NCBI GenBank assembly: GCA_903905685.1
Contig: CAIVHI010000451.1
Span: 1-33,738 of the forward strand
DNA: 33,738 bases
Reading direction: 5' to 3'
From: an uncultured Bacteroidota bacterium
Lineage (GTDB): Bacteria > Bacteroidota > Bacteroidia > Chitinophagales > Chitinophagaceae
A program made the position numbers and the translations under genes. The first letter of the stretch is position 1; each line of letters begins with the position of its first letter. The notes below the pieces were generated by a model. It saw only the letters and a list, made by a program, of their open reading frames with translations. It had not been told where the DNA came from and did no database searches. Below are positions 1 to 7,235 of this stretch, piece by piece.

Positions 1-30
1 CGTCTCGCCGGAACCTCTGGCAGGCGGTCC

Positions 31-96
31 AAATGCACCCCGGCGGACGCCGGGCCATAGGTGGGTCCAAGCGGACGCTTGAACCAGGTGCATTTT
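31..96. repeat. three-armed inverted repeat (cloverleaf-like)
   Basis: A 9-base perfect inverted repeat, AAATGCACC at 31-39 and GGTGCATTT at 88-96, encloses two further hairpins. The first is CCCGGCG-GA-CGCCGGG at 39-54. The second is GGTCCAAGCG-GA-CGCTTGAACC at 64-85 with one mismatch. Both inner hairpins have the same GCGGACGC centre. The structure lies just beyond the stop codon of the minus-strand T9SS-domain gene, so it could act as a transcription end or RNA structure for that gene. A mobile REP-like repeat or single-strand recombination site is also possible. It does not have tRNA arm lengths. Confidence 0.6.
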
Positions 97-99
97 TTT

Positions 100-651
100 T
101 TACCGCTTCTCCACCATCCTGCAGGTTCGTTCCCCCGTCACCGCATTTGCCGCCACAAGCGTATACACCCCCGGCAACAACCCCTCCAGCGGCACCACCT
201 GCTTCAAGCCAGCCTCTGCGAGGCTGTAAACCACCTGCCCTAAGGCATTGGTGAGCATGAGGCTGCACCCCCGCGCTCCCTCCACCGTGAGCTGGGTGGT
301 GGCGGGGTTGGGATACAGCAACACATGCATGGCTCCGACAGCTCCTACAGACCAGCCCGACATGCCCGTAAATACATCGTAGGCCAAGGTGATGTTGTTG
401 AAGCTTGAAGTGGTGACCTGTGGGGCATCATTGATGTTGTTGTAGTAAACCGCAATCCCGTTGAACACCCCATTCATTTTATTGGAGTCGATGTTTTCCT
501 CACTGCCGCCAATGAAATCCGACGTGGTGTAGGAGCCCTCCAGATTTACCCAGTACACCGCCTGATACATGTAGTCTTTATGTCCGGTACTCGGAGGGAT
601 GCGGCGGAAATATTGAAGCGCGTCTCGAAGGGATGAATTGAAATATTTCAT
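100..651 (-). CDS. fragment with T9SS C-terminal sorting domain
   Basis: The last 75 or so residues of this 183-residue frame match a type A T9SS C-terminal sorting domain. It starts with the LLYPNPATTQLTVEG-type strand, continues with the LTNALGQVV strand, and ends with LLPGVYTLVA and a basic tail. In this family the domain sends secreted proteins through the type IX system to the cell surface. The front part contains aromatic and Asn-rich sequence of no recognised family. The frame starts without a signal peptide, which a T9SS cargo needs to reach the periplasm. It is therefore probably a 5'-truncated or rearranged remnant of a larger secreted protein, although a real short gene cannot be excluded. 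A second decayed sorting domain lies about 500 bases upstream on the same strand. Confidence 0.6.
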   Translation of the reverse strand: MKYFNSSLRDALQYFRRIPPSTGHKDYMYQAVYWVNLEGSYTTSDFIGGSEENIDSNKMNGVFNGIAVYYNNINDAPQVTTSSFNNITLAYDVFTGMSGWSVGAVGAMHVLLYPNPATTQLTVEGARGCSLMLTNALGQVVYSLAEAGLKQVVPLEGLLPGVYTLVAANAVTGERTCRMVEKR

Positions 652-1171
652 GATTTGAAAAGGTTAACCAAATAAATGTAGATTCGACGTTTAAAAACGA
701 TGTAGAGACCAAGGGAATCGCAGCATATACCGACCACAGGTAGGTGCTTCTGTATCGACGAGCCCGTCGGGGGCAGACGGTGGGACATTACAAGCGGGTC
801 ATTCAGGTTTTGATGTCATCATGCGCAATAGGTTTTTGGGTGAACAATCATCGGCCTATCATCGGTTGGCAACCTCGGTGCGCTCAAAAAGTATTCGAGA
901 CAAAGGGCACCCCAAGGATCTGTTTCTCCATGACTTACAAGATACCGAATTCAAACAGGCGATGTTTAACAAATTTATAAGTTTAGCTTGGAATTTCAAA
1001 CGCAAAAACCAACACCTCCCCAAATATTTTTTTCGGCAATGCAATGGGCAGGGACGTCAAGCAAAACTTCCTTGCCGGGGCATGAACAATTTACCCCGAC
1101 ACCCCAAATCCTTTCTTCTACTGCCTACTCCCAAGTCAAGCCGAATAACGGACATCCTATTACCGGCGCCT
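652..1171. other. no recognisable gene
   Basis: About 520 bases lie between two T9SS sorting-domain remnants. Several frames are open here, including one of 154 codons on the plus strand, but their translations are rich in basic residues, Pro, His and Cys and have no family pattern. I see no RNA gene, tandem repeat or insertion-sequence end. Together with the remnants on both sides it looks like decaying sequence at the edge of the phage-like cluster. Confidence 0.5.
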
Positions 1172-1492
1172 TCAAGGTTGAAGAATGGGTGTAGCCCTTT
1201 TGGGGGTCATCGCGAGAGCCGGAACTTCGATTGGGTGCCGAATGCATCGTTCGAAATGCACCAAACCATGCAGTGTAAAGCATAAATAGACTGCGGGTGC
1301 CAATCGCCCCAAGTTGAGCGGCAGCGCGTAATCCGTAAACTTGGTCTGCATCTGTGTCACGGTAGTCCCTGTCTCATCCAGAACTTCCAAGGTCAATGGG
1401 CGCAAATCTTCCAAGTATTGCGTTATGGTCATGCTGCCGCCGTAGGGTGGTGGTACAAAAAACGAATAGGTGGAGCTGTGGCTATGTGTTGA
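1172..1492 (-). pseudogene. decayed T9SS sorting-domain remnant
   Basis: On the minus strand the frame can be read upstream of the ORF-track ATG at 1432. It gives YSFFVPPPYGGSMTIT, then LTLEVLDETGTTV, then LNLGRLAPAVYLCFT. This follows the T9SS sorting-domain pattern (PNPxxGxLTI, LTLEVYDxxG, LxxLxxGVYL), with the usual PNP replaced by PPP. No signal peptide or passenger domain can be read: upstream the frame is a Cys- and His-rich run. The end of the frame is also unlike a normal basic C-terminus. I read it as the tail of a degraded surface-protein gene. The phage-like cluster starts directly to its right on the other strand. Confidence 0.5.
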
Positions 1493-1594
1493 ATATAACG
1501 GGCGGGCATCGATGGAGATGTGGACGCAGCAATGCGTATCGCAGCATCCGGTATGCGTACTGTAGATGAGTGGGTTGTTTTGATATGGGTTTGA

Positions 1595-1627
1595 TTTGGA
1601 ATGGGTGCTTTGGCAATAGCATCTTTG
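1595..1627 (+). promoter_or_regulatory. candidate promoter of the phage-like cluster
   Basis: TTTG at 1595-1598, 21 bases, then CATCTTTG at 1620-1627. This matches the Bacteroidota pattern TTTG-N19-23-TAnnTTTG with one mismatch. The predicted transcript starts about 20 bases before the chosen ATG at 1654. Other host genes in the window use a similar arrangement. Confidence 0.4.
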
Positions 1628-1653
1628 TGCCGCAAAACAACCAGAAACCCACC

Positions 1654-2649
1654 ATGAGCGAAAAATTGAAACGGATAGACAAGCCCTACGTGCTGTCGGA
1701 CAGCAGTGTAAATGAATACGGTTTCCGCCTGCTCACCAGCGGGTGCCAGCTCGAAGAATTTAGGAAGAACCCTATAGGTTACTACATGCACCGCCGCGAC
1801 GAGGGCATAGCCCTACGGTGGGACGACTTGAAGATTGAGGGCGACCAATTGGTGGGCACACCGGTCATCAACCTGGCGCACAGCAGAGGGGAGCAGTTGG
1901 TGGGCGAGGCCGAGAACGGTTTCCTGAATGCGGCATCGGTGGGGCACATTGTGGTGCTGGAGCACAGCACCGACCCTGCGTTGATGCTGCCGGGGCAAGT
2001 TGGGCCCACCATAACCAAGTGGTATTGCAAGGAATGCAGCCTGGTAGACATTCCCGGCAACAGCAATGCCTTGGCGCAACTGTATGATGTGCAGGAACAT
2101 GTGCTGAATTTGGCGGGTACCGGCGCAAGCGTGGTGCGTGGCATGGTGGCAGCCCTACCCGCAGCACTGCGCGATGCCTTGCAACTGCCCGAGACCGCCA
2201 CCGAGCAACAGGCCGCAGCGGCCGTGCAAAGCTTGGCCGGCAAGGTGCTGGTGCTGGACGAAGAGAACAAGACCATCAGGGCGGAGCGCACGGCGTTGCA
2301 ACTCCAACTGGACCAACACCGGGAACTGCGCGACAAAGCCGAGGCGGCAGCCTTGCTGGAGCGCGCCTTGGAAGACAAGAAAATAACCGTAGCCCTACGG
2401 GAACGGTTGGCGGCAGATTATGCCGGAAATACGGCGGCCCTTCGCGCCCTGCTGGAGGTGCTGCCGGCCTACCGATCTATAGCCGAGCAACTGAAGAACA
2501 GTCGGCAGGCGGCCGATGAAGGTTGCCTCACCTGGGACGACTATGAAAAGAGCGACCCCACGGGCAAGAAACTGAAAGACCTGCGCGCCAACGACCCCGC
2601 CAAGTACAAGGCGTTGTTCGAATTGAAGTTTGGCGCAAGCGAACAGTAG
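1654..2649 (+). CDS. phage prohead protease fused to scaffold-like region
   Basis: The N-terminal 170 or so residues resemble HK97/Mu I-type capsid maturation proteases. The sequence NPIGYYMHRRD is followed by a VGTPVINLAH segment carrying the likely catalytic His. The segment ECSLVDIPGNSNAL, where these proteases place the nucleophile region, comes later. The C-terminal half is Ala-, Leu-, Glu- and Arg-rich and predicted coiled (around residues 195-290), as expected for an internal scaffold that the protease removes. The last 45 residues are WDDYEKSDPTGKKL and a short basic end. The track starts at 1570, but I choose ATG 1654 because the extension lacks family character and overlaps the candidate promoter. 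The product has 331 residues. The major capsid gene follows after 60 bases, the usual order. Confidence 0.75.
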   Translation: MSEKLKRIDKPYVLSDSSVNEYGFRLLTSGCQLEEFRKNPIGYYMHRRDEGIALRWDDLKIEGDQLVGTPVINLAHSRGEQLVGEAENGFLNAASVGHIVVLEHSTDPALMLPGQVGPTITKWYCKECSLVDIPGNSNALAQLYDVQEHVLNLAGTGASVVRGMVAALPAALRDALQLPETATEQQAAAAVQSLAGKVLVLDEENKTIRAERTALQLQLDQHRELRDKAEAAALLERALEDKKITVALRERLAADYAGNTAALRALLEVLPAYRSIAEQLKNSRQAADEGCLTWDDYEKSDPTGKKLKDLRANDPAKYKALFELKFGASEQ

Positions 2650-2709
2650 GCCGATGCCGGCCTGCCTCCCACCAAGAGTTTTCATTCCAAAAATCAAAAT
2701 CCCAAACCC

Positions 2710-3624
2710 ATGGCAATCCAAAGAGAGATATGGCAGGACCATATCGAGGGGAACCTGTTCAAGAACAACGAGTTCCTGTTGGCATCTACCGATGCGTCGC
2801 AATTCGTGCTGCAAGGCAAGGTGGTACACATTCCGCAGGCGGGCGCGCTGCCCAATGTGGCAGTGAACCGGAGCAGCGTACCGGCAACGGTGGTGCAACG
2901 CGGCGACACCGACATCACGTATTCGCTCGATGAGTATTCCACCGACCCCATCCTCATTCCCAACATCGAGAACTTCGAGTTGAGCTACAGCAAGCGGGAG
3001 AGCGTGCTGGGCGAGCATGAAGCCTCGCTGAGGCAGGCCATAGCCGACACGCTGTTGGTGAAGTGGGCGCCAACCGGCGATTCCGGATTGGTGCTCCGCA
3101 CGGCAGGTGCATCTACGGCGACACATCTTGACGGCACTACGGGCAACCGCAAGAAATTCACGATTCAAGACCTGAAGAATGCGCAAAACCGCATGAACAA
3201 GCAAAACGTGCCTATGGAGAGCCGCTATGCCCTGATGAGCTCGGACATGCTGCAACAGCTTACCGACGACATGAGTGCCACCCAATATCGCGACTTCAGT
3301 GCGGCATTTGACGCCAAGGACGGCGTATTGGGCAAGTTGTTCGGGTTCAACATCATGATGCGCAGTGCGGTGTTGAGCTACGACAATGGGCTGAGTCCGG
3401 CGGTGAAGGCTGCGGGCATGACGGCGGCTGCAACCGACAATGACGGCGTATTGTGCTGGCAAACCGGATTTGTGGAGCGCGCCATTGGGCAAATCAACTT
3501 TTTCGAGAAGATTGGTGACCCCACCTATTACGGCGACGTGTATAGCGTAAGTGTGCGGATGGGCGGCCGCATGCGTAGGGCAGACGCGAAAGGCGTGATT
3601 GCCATTGTGCAAGCGGCAGCCTAA
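2710..3624 (+). CDS. phage major capsid protein
   Basis: The 304-residue product lies directly after the protease/scaffold gene, the normal place of the major head protein. It has no signal peptide or membrane segment. Its mixed, beta-rich sequence includes segments typical of HK97-fold coat proteins: YSLDEYSTDPILIPNIE, which resembles the region before the spine helix; a central helix with SMLQQLTDDM-like character; and a C-terminal VYSVSVRMGGRMRR strand close to the end. The length is similar to many HK97-fold coats. I assign it by position, size and overall pattern rather than by a catalytic motif, since capsid proteins have none. No frameshift or internal stop is present. Confidence 0.7.
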   Translation: MAIQREIWQDHIEGNLFKNNEFLLASTDASQFVLQGKVVHIPQAGALPNVAVNRSSVPATVVQRGDTDITYSLDEYSTDPILIPNIENFELSYSKRESVLGEHEASLRQAIADTLLVKWAPTGDSGLVLRTAGASTATHLDGTTGNRKKFTIQDLKNAQNRMNKQNVPMESRYALMSSDMLQQLTDDMSATQYRDFSAAFDAKDGVLGKLFGFNIMMRSAVLSYDNGLSPAVKAAGMTAAATDNDGVLCWQTGFVERAIGQINFFEKIGDPTYYGDVYSVSVRMGGRMRRADAKGVIAIVQAAA

Positions 3625-3699
3625 GCTTGGCACCAACCTTGCCGGCCAACAGTCCTCAAAACCTATCAACCCCTACAAAGGCAGTTACTGCCGAAACCT

Positions 3700-3975
3700 A
3701 TGGAAAGCAATTTGAAGATTTGGCTGTTGGCCGGTATGGTTGGCGCCATGGCCACCGTGCTCGGGTTCCTCATCAAGGTAGTGACCGGAGAAGTCATCAA
3801 GCGACTGGACGAAATCGTATCGGAGCTCAAACAATTGACCTGCACCACAACTATACACGGGCAGGAAATAAGGGTGCTGCACGAACAAGATGCGACAGTG
3901 CGCGAGCAACTGCGAGACATGGCCGAGCGGATACGGATTTTGGAAAGAAACATCAGCACCACCCTAAAAACATGA
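3700..3975 (+). CDS. small membrane-anchored coiled-coil protein
   Basis: The 91-residue product has one strong membrane segment at residues 7-28 (WLLAGMVGAMATVLGFLI). This is followed by a charged helix of about 60 residues with heptad spacing (LDEIVSELKQL and later REQLRDMAERIRILE). The layout, a short anchor then a coiled coil, is seen in phage lysis accessory proteins such as holins and spanins, but no family is recognised. It sits two genes before the endolysin, with only three bases before the next start, so a lysis role is plausible. A structural role is not excluded. Confidence 0.5.
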   Translation: MESNLKIWLLAGMVGAMATVLGFLIKVVTGEVIKRLDEIVSELKQLTCTTTIHGQEIRVLHEQDATVREQLRDMAERIRILERNISTTLKT

Positions 3976-3978
3976 ACT

Positions 3979-4410
3979 ATGATTTGTAAAAAAGTAAGGG
4001 AGCAACTGCGTCATCTGCTCCATGCGCCCGTCGGGTATCTGGAGCAGCATACCGAAACCGCATTGGCGGTGACCACAACGTTGAAGACATTGCTGGCATC
4101 GCCCGTGGCCGACATTGTGACGGCAATCATTCCGGGAGAACTGGACGATATGGTGCGTGACCGGTTGGTGCGGGCCTTGGATTGGGCCGTGGCGGCCCTC
4201 ACGGCCGAGACCGAATGCCGGGGAGCCGGCATAGGAGAGCGGGTGCAGTGCTTTGCACGTAGGTTGGCGGAGATGCGCCCCGACCTCTGCGATGCCGTGT
4301 TGCTGAAACTTGCCGCCCTTGTTGCGGCACAGCTTGACGACCGGCAGCACCAGCAACACGTTTACGACCTCTGTACCCAATTGTTCTACACCGCAAGCAA
4401 GCCGATATGA
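3979..4410 (+). CDS. unknown helical protein before endolysin
   Basis: The 143-residue product is mostly alpha-helical by composition. It has a moderately hydrophobic stretch around residues 30-50 (ASPVADIVTAIIPG) and an acidic-basic helix after it. I do not recognise the family. The gene starts three bases after the membrane-anchored coiled-coil gene and its stop overlaps the endolysin ATG (ATGA at 4407-4410). This indicates translational coupling in a three-gene lysis-like unit. A holin-like or endolysin-regulating role is an inference from position only, because no clear transmembrane helix is present. Confidence 0.5.
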   Translation: MICKKVREQLRHLLHAPVGYLEQHTETALAVTTTLKTLLASPVADIVTAIIPGELDDMVRDRLVRALDWAVAALTAETECRGAGIGERVQCFARRLAEMRPDLCDAVLLKLAALVAAQLDDRQHQQHVYDLCTQLFYTASKPI

Positions 4411-4931
4411 GCGTGAAGACAAATTTGGCTACCCGACAAGCCGGCGGCACCCTTGGCGGGTTGGCGCTGGGAGTGGCAGTGAGTCAGTTGGGTGTGAGCG
4501 AGGAGCCGAAGGGCAGCAATTCGGGGCCGCAGGTGAATGGTTATTTGGAGAGCGTTGGGTTGGGGCCGGGCTTCAGTTGGTGTCAGGCATTTGTGTACTG
4601 GTGCTACCGCGAAGCTGCGGTGGCGGCAGGCTGCGAGAATCCGGCGATAAGGACGGCAAGTGTGGCAGACTGCTGGAACAAGACGCCGCTTCGGTTCAAG
4701 ACGACAAAAACAGACGCGCTGAAAAACCGACGGGGTGTGGCGCCCGGCAGCCAAATCGTTTTGCTGTATGGGCGCGGGCTTGGGCACACCGGCATTGTGG
4801 AGCACGCCGACGAAGCCGGCATTTGCACCATTGAAGGCAACAGTAACACCGATGGAGGCCGGGAGGGGTATGAAGTGGTGCGGCACATGAGGCGGTGGGA
4901 CGACCCCCATTTGGCGGGGTTCATTGGTTAA
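4407..4931 (+). CDS. CHAP-type endolysin
   Basis: The 174-residue product matches the CHAP (NlpC/P60-clan) amidase/endopeptidase fold. The catalytic Cys lies in FSWCQAFVYWCY at residue 59, the His in GHTGIVEH at residue 127, and the polar third residue in TIEGNSN around residue 145. This enzyme class cuts peptidoglycan peptides or amide bonds, and in phages it releases particles. There is no signal peptide and no cell-wall-binding domain, so delivery would need a holin or the baseplate. The start overlaps the previous stop by four bases. It is followed directly by the tail sheath gene, an unusual place for a lysin: it lies between head and tail genes rather than at an end. Confidence 0.85.
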   Translation: MSVKTNLATRQAGGTLGGLALGVAVSQLGVSEEPKGSNSGPQVNGYLESVGLGPGFSWCQAFVYWCYREAAVAAGCENPAIRTASVADCWNKTPLRFKTTKTDALKNRRGVAPGSQIVLLYGRGLGHTGIVEHADEAGICTIEGNSNTDGGREGYEVVRHMRRWDDPHLAGFIG

Positions 4932-5004
4932 GACAAGGCGTAACGGCCCACTCAAACAAACTTTTTTAGACACAAAACAAGCTGCGGGAGGCAGTTGGAC
5001 ATTT

Positions 5005-6183
5005 ATGGGAAACGTAAACATTACGCTCGCCAACGGGAGGTTGGGAGCAACCCTGCAAACCCATGACGGTATTGCGGGTATGGTGCTCACCGGGAGGTCG
5101 GAAACGGGCGGCTATACCTTGGGGACGCCGATTTTGTTGGGCGGTTGGGCCGACATGGCATCGGCGGGCATCAGTGAGGCCGGCAATCCGTTTGCCTACA
5201 GGCAAGTCAAAGAGTTTTATGCCGAAGCCGGAGCGAGCGCCATGCTGTATCTCCTGTTGGTGGGGCCAACGGTGAAAGTGGAGAAGATAGCGGATTATGC
5301 GTTTGCCGAAGGCGCCCGAAAACTTTTGGACTTTGCCGCAGGGCGAATCAGGCTTCTTGGCGTGATGACCGACGACACGGCGGTGTATGGCAGCGGCACA
5401 CCATTGGTTACGGCAGCCGGCATCAACGACGACGTATATGCCGCCGGCACCAACATGGGAATGATGGCCCGTCATTATTTCGAGGCCGAGCAGCCCTTCC
5501 GGGCATTATTGGGCGGCACCTCCTACAACGGGACGGCTGCAACGCTTACCGATGTATCGGCAGGGAGCACCAACAACCGCACGGCCATCGTGATAGGCGA
5601 TACCCAGCCGGGAGCGGGAGCCTGTTTGGGATTGGCATTGGGCAGGCTCAGTGCCGTTCCGGTGCAGCGCAAGCTATCCAGGGTACGGTCGGGCGGGTTG
5701 AGTTGCACGGCGGCCTTCCTTGGCACCCATGCCATGACGGCGGCCTTGGCCTCACCGGTAGCCGACAAGGGCTTCATCACCTTCAAGACCTACCCCAACA
5801 TGGGCGGCTACTACTTCTCGGGCGACGGCACCTGTAGTGCATCAACCGACGACTACCATTTTTTGGCGCGGGGCAGGGTGATGGATAAAGCGCACCTGCT
5901 GGCCTATGCCGTGTTTGTGCAGGAGGTGGACGAGGAAGTATTGGTAAATGACGATGGCACACTGGATGCGGGCTTCTGCAAGTGGCTGAGCCAGCGGATT
6001 GTAAACCAGATAGCCAACACTATGATAGCCACCGGCGAAGCGAGCAGCGCCACCTGCTTTATAGACCCTGCGCAACAAATATTGAGCACCGGCAGGCTGA
6101 ATGTAGTGATACGGCTGACTCCGGTGGGCTATGCGACCGATATTGAAATCAATCTGGGCTTCGACAATCCGGCCGCGGCATAA
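5005..6183 (+). CDS. contractile tail sheath protein (DUF2586-like)
   Basis: The ORF track starts at a TTG at 4924 that overlaps the endolysin. I choose ATG 5005, giving a 392-residue product starting MGNVNITLANGRLGATLQ, which fits the N-terminus of DUF2586-type sheath proteins found in Bacteroidota phages. The N-terminal strands are followed by an Ala- and Gly-rich middle. The C-terminal part carries the conserved sheath-like end, with a long helix (LDAGFCKWLSQRIVNQIANTM) followed by VVIRLTPVGYATDIEINLGF. Sheath subunits stack around the tube and contract to drive it through the target envelope. The next gene encodes the tube, as expected. Confidence 0.75.
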   Translation: MGNVNITLANGRLGATLQTHDGIAGMVLTGRSETGGYTLGTPILLGGWADMASAGISEAGNPFAYRQVKEFYAEAGASAMLYLLLVGPTVKVEKIADYAFAEGARKLLDFAAGRIRLLGVMTDDTAVYGSGTPLVTAAGINDDVYAAGTNMGMMARHYFEAEQPFRALLGGTSYNGTAATLTDVSAGSTNNRTAIVIGDTQPGAGACLGLALGRLSAVPVQRKLSRVRSGGLSCTAAFLGTHAMTAALASPVADKGFITFKTYPNMGGYYFSGDGTCSASTDDYHFLARGRVMDKAHLLAYAVFVQEVDEEVLVNDDGTLDAGFCKWLSQRIVNQIANTMIATGEASSATCFIDPAQQILSTGRLNVVIRLTPVGYATDIEINLGFDNPAAA

Positions 6184-6222
6184 CGGAAGCATAGAATCAA
6201 ACACCCGATAAAACAAACGACA

Positions 6223-6654
6223 ATGGGACTTATCAGTTTTTTTGATAGTAAGGATTGCGAGTGGGCCGACATGACCGTGGTTGTGGCCGGGGCACCGCTC
6301 ACGAAAATCAGGGGCATACGCTACAAAGCCTCGAAAGAGAAGCAACTGCTTCATGCGGCGGGCGACGAGCCGGTGAGTATACAGAGCGGCAACCGCAGTT
6401 ATGAAGGCCACATCAGGGTGCTGAAAGGCGCGCTGGACGACCTGAACCGAGCCGCCCAGGCAGCGGGGGGAGACGACATCTTGGACATGCAGTTCGACAT
6501 TGTTGTGGCCTACAAGGCGCGAGGCGCCCGCATGTTGCAAACCGACACCCTTGTTGGTGTGGAAGTGAAGGACTTTGAAGTGGGCTGGGACCAAGGAGCC
6601 AAGAACATGGACATCACGCTGCCCATCGTGTTTTTGAAACTCCTTGCAGCGTAA
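6223..6654 (+). CDS. tail tube protein
   Basis: The 143-residue product follows the sheath gene, the near-universal place of the tube gene. It has tube-like features: GNRSYEGHIRVLKGALDDLNRAA, then DMQFDIVVAY, then TLVGVEVKDFEVGWDQGAKNMDITLPI at the end. This resembles XkdM/gpFII-type tail tubes, whose beta-barrels stack into the hollow inner tail. There is no signal peptide or membrane segment. The frame is intact. The tail-assembly chaperone gene follows after 35 bases. Confidence 0.65.
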   Translation: MGLISFFDSKDCEWADMTVVVAGAPLTKIRGIRYKASKEKQLLHAAGDEPVSIQSGNRSYEGHIRVLKGALDDLNRAAQAAGGDDILDMQFDIVVAYKARGARMLQTDTLVGVEVKDFEVGWDQGAKNMDITLPIVFLKLLAA

Positions 6655-6689
6655 TAGCGCGCAATACACCACCATAAACAGGACATGGG

Positions 6690-7031
6690 ATGAAGAACAA
6701 CGAGCAGATGCCCGTGGCACAGGCACCCCTTGTGGGGTTGGCAACGGCAGAGCAAATTCAATATTGGAAGCAGCAGCACGCCGGCGGCATTTATGCCTTG
6801 GAGACCGGGGGCCACATTGCCTACTTTAAGAACCCGGGACGGCAGGAAGTGAATTGCGCGCTGAGGAAGCTGGACAAGGACCGCGTGCTTGACGTGTATG
6901 AAGAACTCGCCGCCGTGACTTTTCTGGGTGGGAGCGAGGCCGTATTGCGAGACGACCGAAAGTTTCTCGGCATATGCCGGGAGCTGAAAGCCAAGCTTGA
7001 CGGCGCGAGGGTGAGACTGGTAAACTTATAG
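6690..7031 (+). CDS. tail-assembly chaperone (short product)
   Basis: The 113-residue product lies between the tube gene and the tape-measure position, where contractile phages carry the tail-assembly chaperone. It starts MKNNEQMPVAQAPL and contains a conserved-looking middle (YALETGGHIAYFKNPGRQEVNCALRK) and an alpha/beta end. No catalytic motif is visible. In this gene class a ribosomal frameshift near the 3' end makes a second, longer protein. Such an extension is present here, because the -1 frame is open from base 7001 past this stop. The short product would bind the tape measure during tail assembly. Confidence 0.6.
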   Translation: MKNNEQMPVAQAPLVGLATAEQIQYWKQQHAGGIYALETGGHIAYFKNPGRQEVNCALRKLDKDRVLDVYEELAAVTFLGGSEAVLRDDRKFLGICRELKAKLDGARVRLVNL

Positions 7032-7216
7032 CGGAATCTCGGGGAGGTCCCGGCCCGGATTCCGCAGGTTATTACGAGACCGTGCTTGAACACTATTTAC
7101 CCAATGTAGACCACCGGGCGTTGACTGACGAGGCATTCGCCATGAAGCTGGCCCACCTGCGATACCTGTTGCAGCAAGGAGTGGGCGGCAAGGCCGGACG
7201 GCGACCCAATTTCTAA
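6690..7216 (+). CDS. frameshifted long form of tail-assembly chaperone
   Basis: The -1 frame has a stop at 6998-7000, is open from 7001, and ends at TAA 7214-7216. Its translation (TGKLIAESRGGPGPDS, then YYETVLEHYLPNVDHR, then MKLAHLRYLLQQGVGG) looks like real protein, but it has no sensible start of its own. The shift must fall in bases 7001-7031. The best slip site is G-GTA-AAC at 7019-7025, six bases before the zero-frame stop TAG. It is a weak heptamer because the first three bases are GGT rather than identical. A shift there gives about 175 residues. Known tail chaperone pairs such as lambda G/GT use the same arrangement. A sequencing indel is the alternative. Confidence 0.55.
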
Positions 7217-7235
7217 CAAATACCCATAACAACTT

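Noticed and set aside
31-96. A tRNA or tmRNA-like gene
   Set aside because: Arm lengths, missing anticodon arm and loop sequences do not fit a tRNA.
821-1285. 154-codon plus-strand frame left of the cluster
   Set aside because: Composition is not protein-like and it overlaps the decayed T9SS remnant on the other strand.
2395-3669. 424-residue minus-strand open frame opposite the capsid gene
   Set aside because: Arg/His-rich translation without family pattern; it is a shadow of the protease and capsid genes, as GC-rich codons leave the antisense frame open.
4924-5004. Upstream TTG start of the sheath gene
   Set aside because: The extra 27 residues overlap the lysin end and lack sheath-family character; ATG 5005 gives the family N-terminus.
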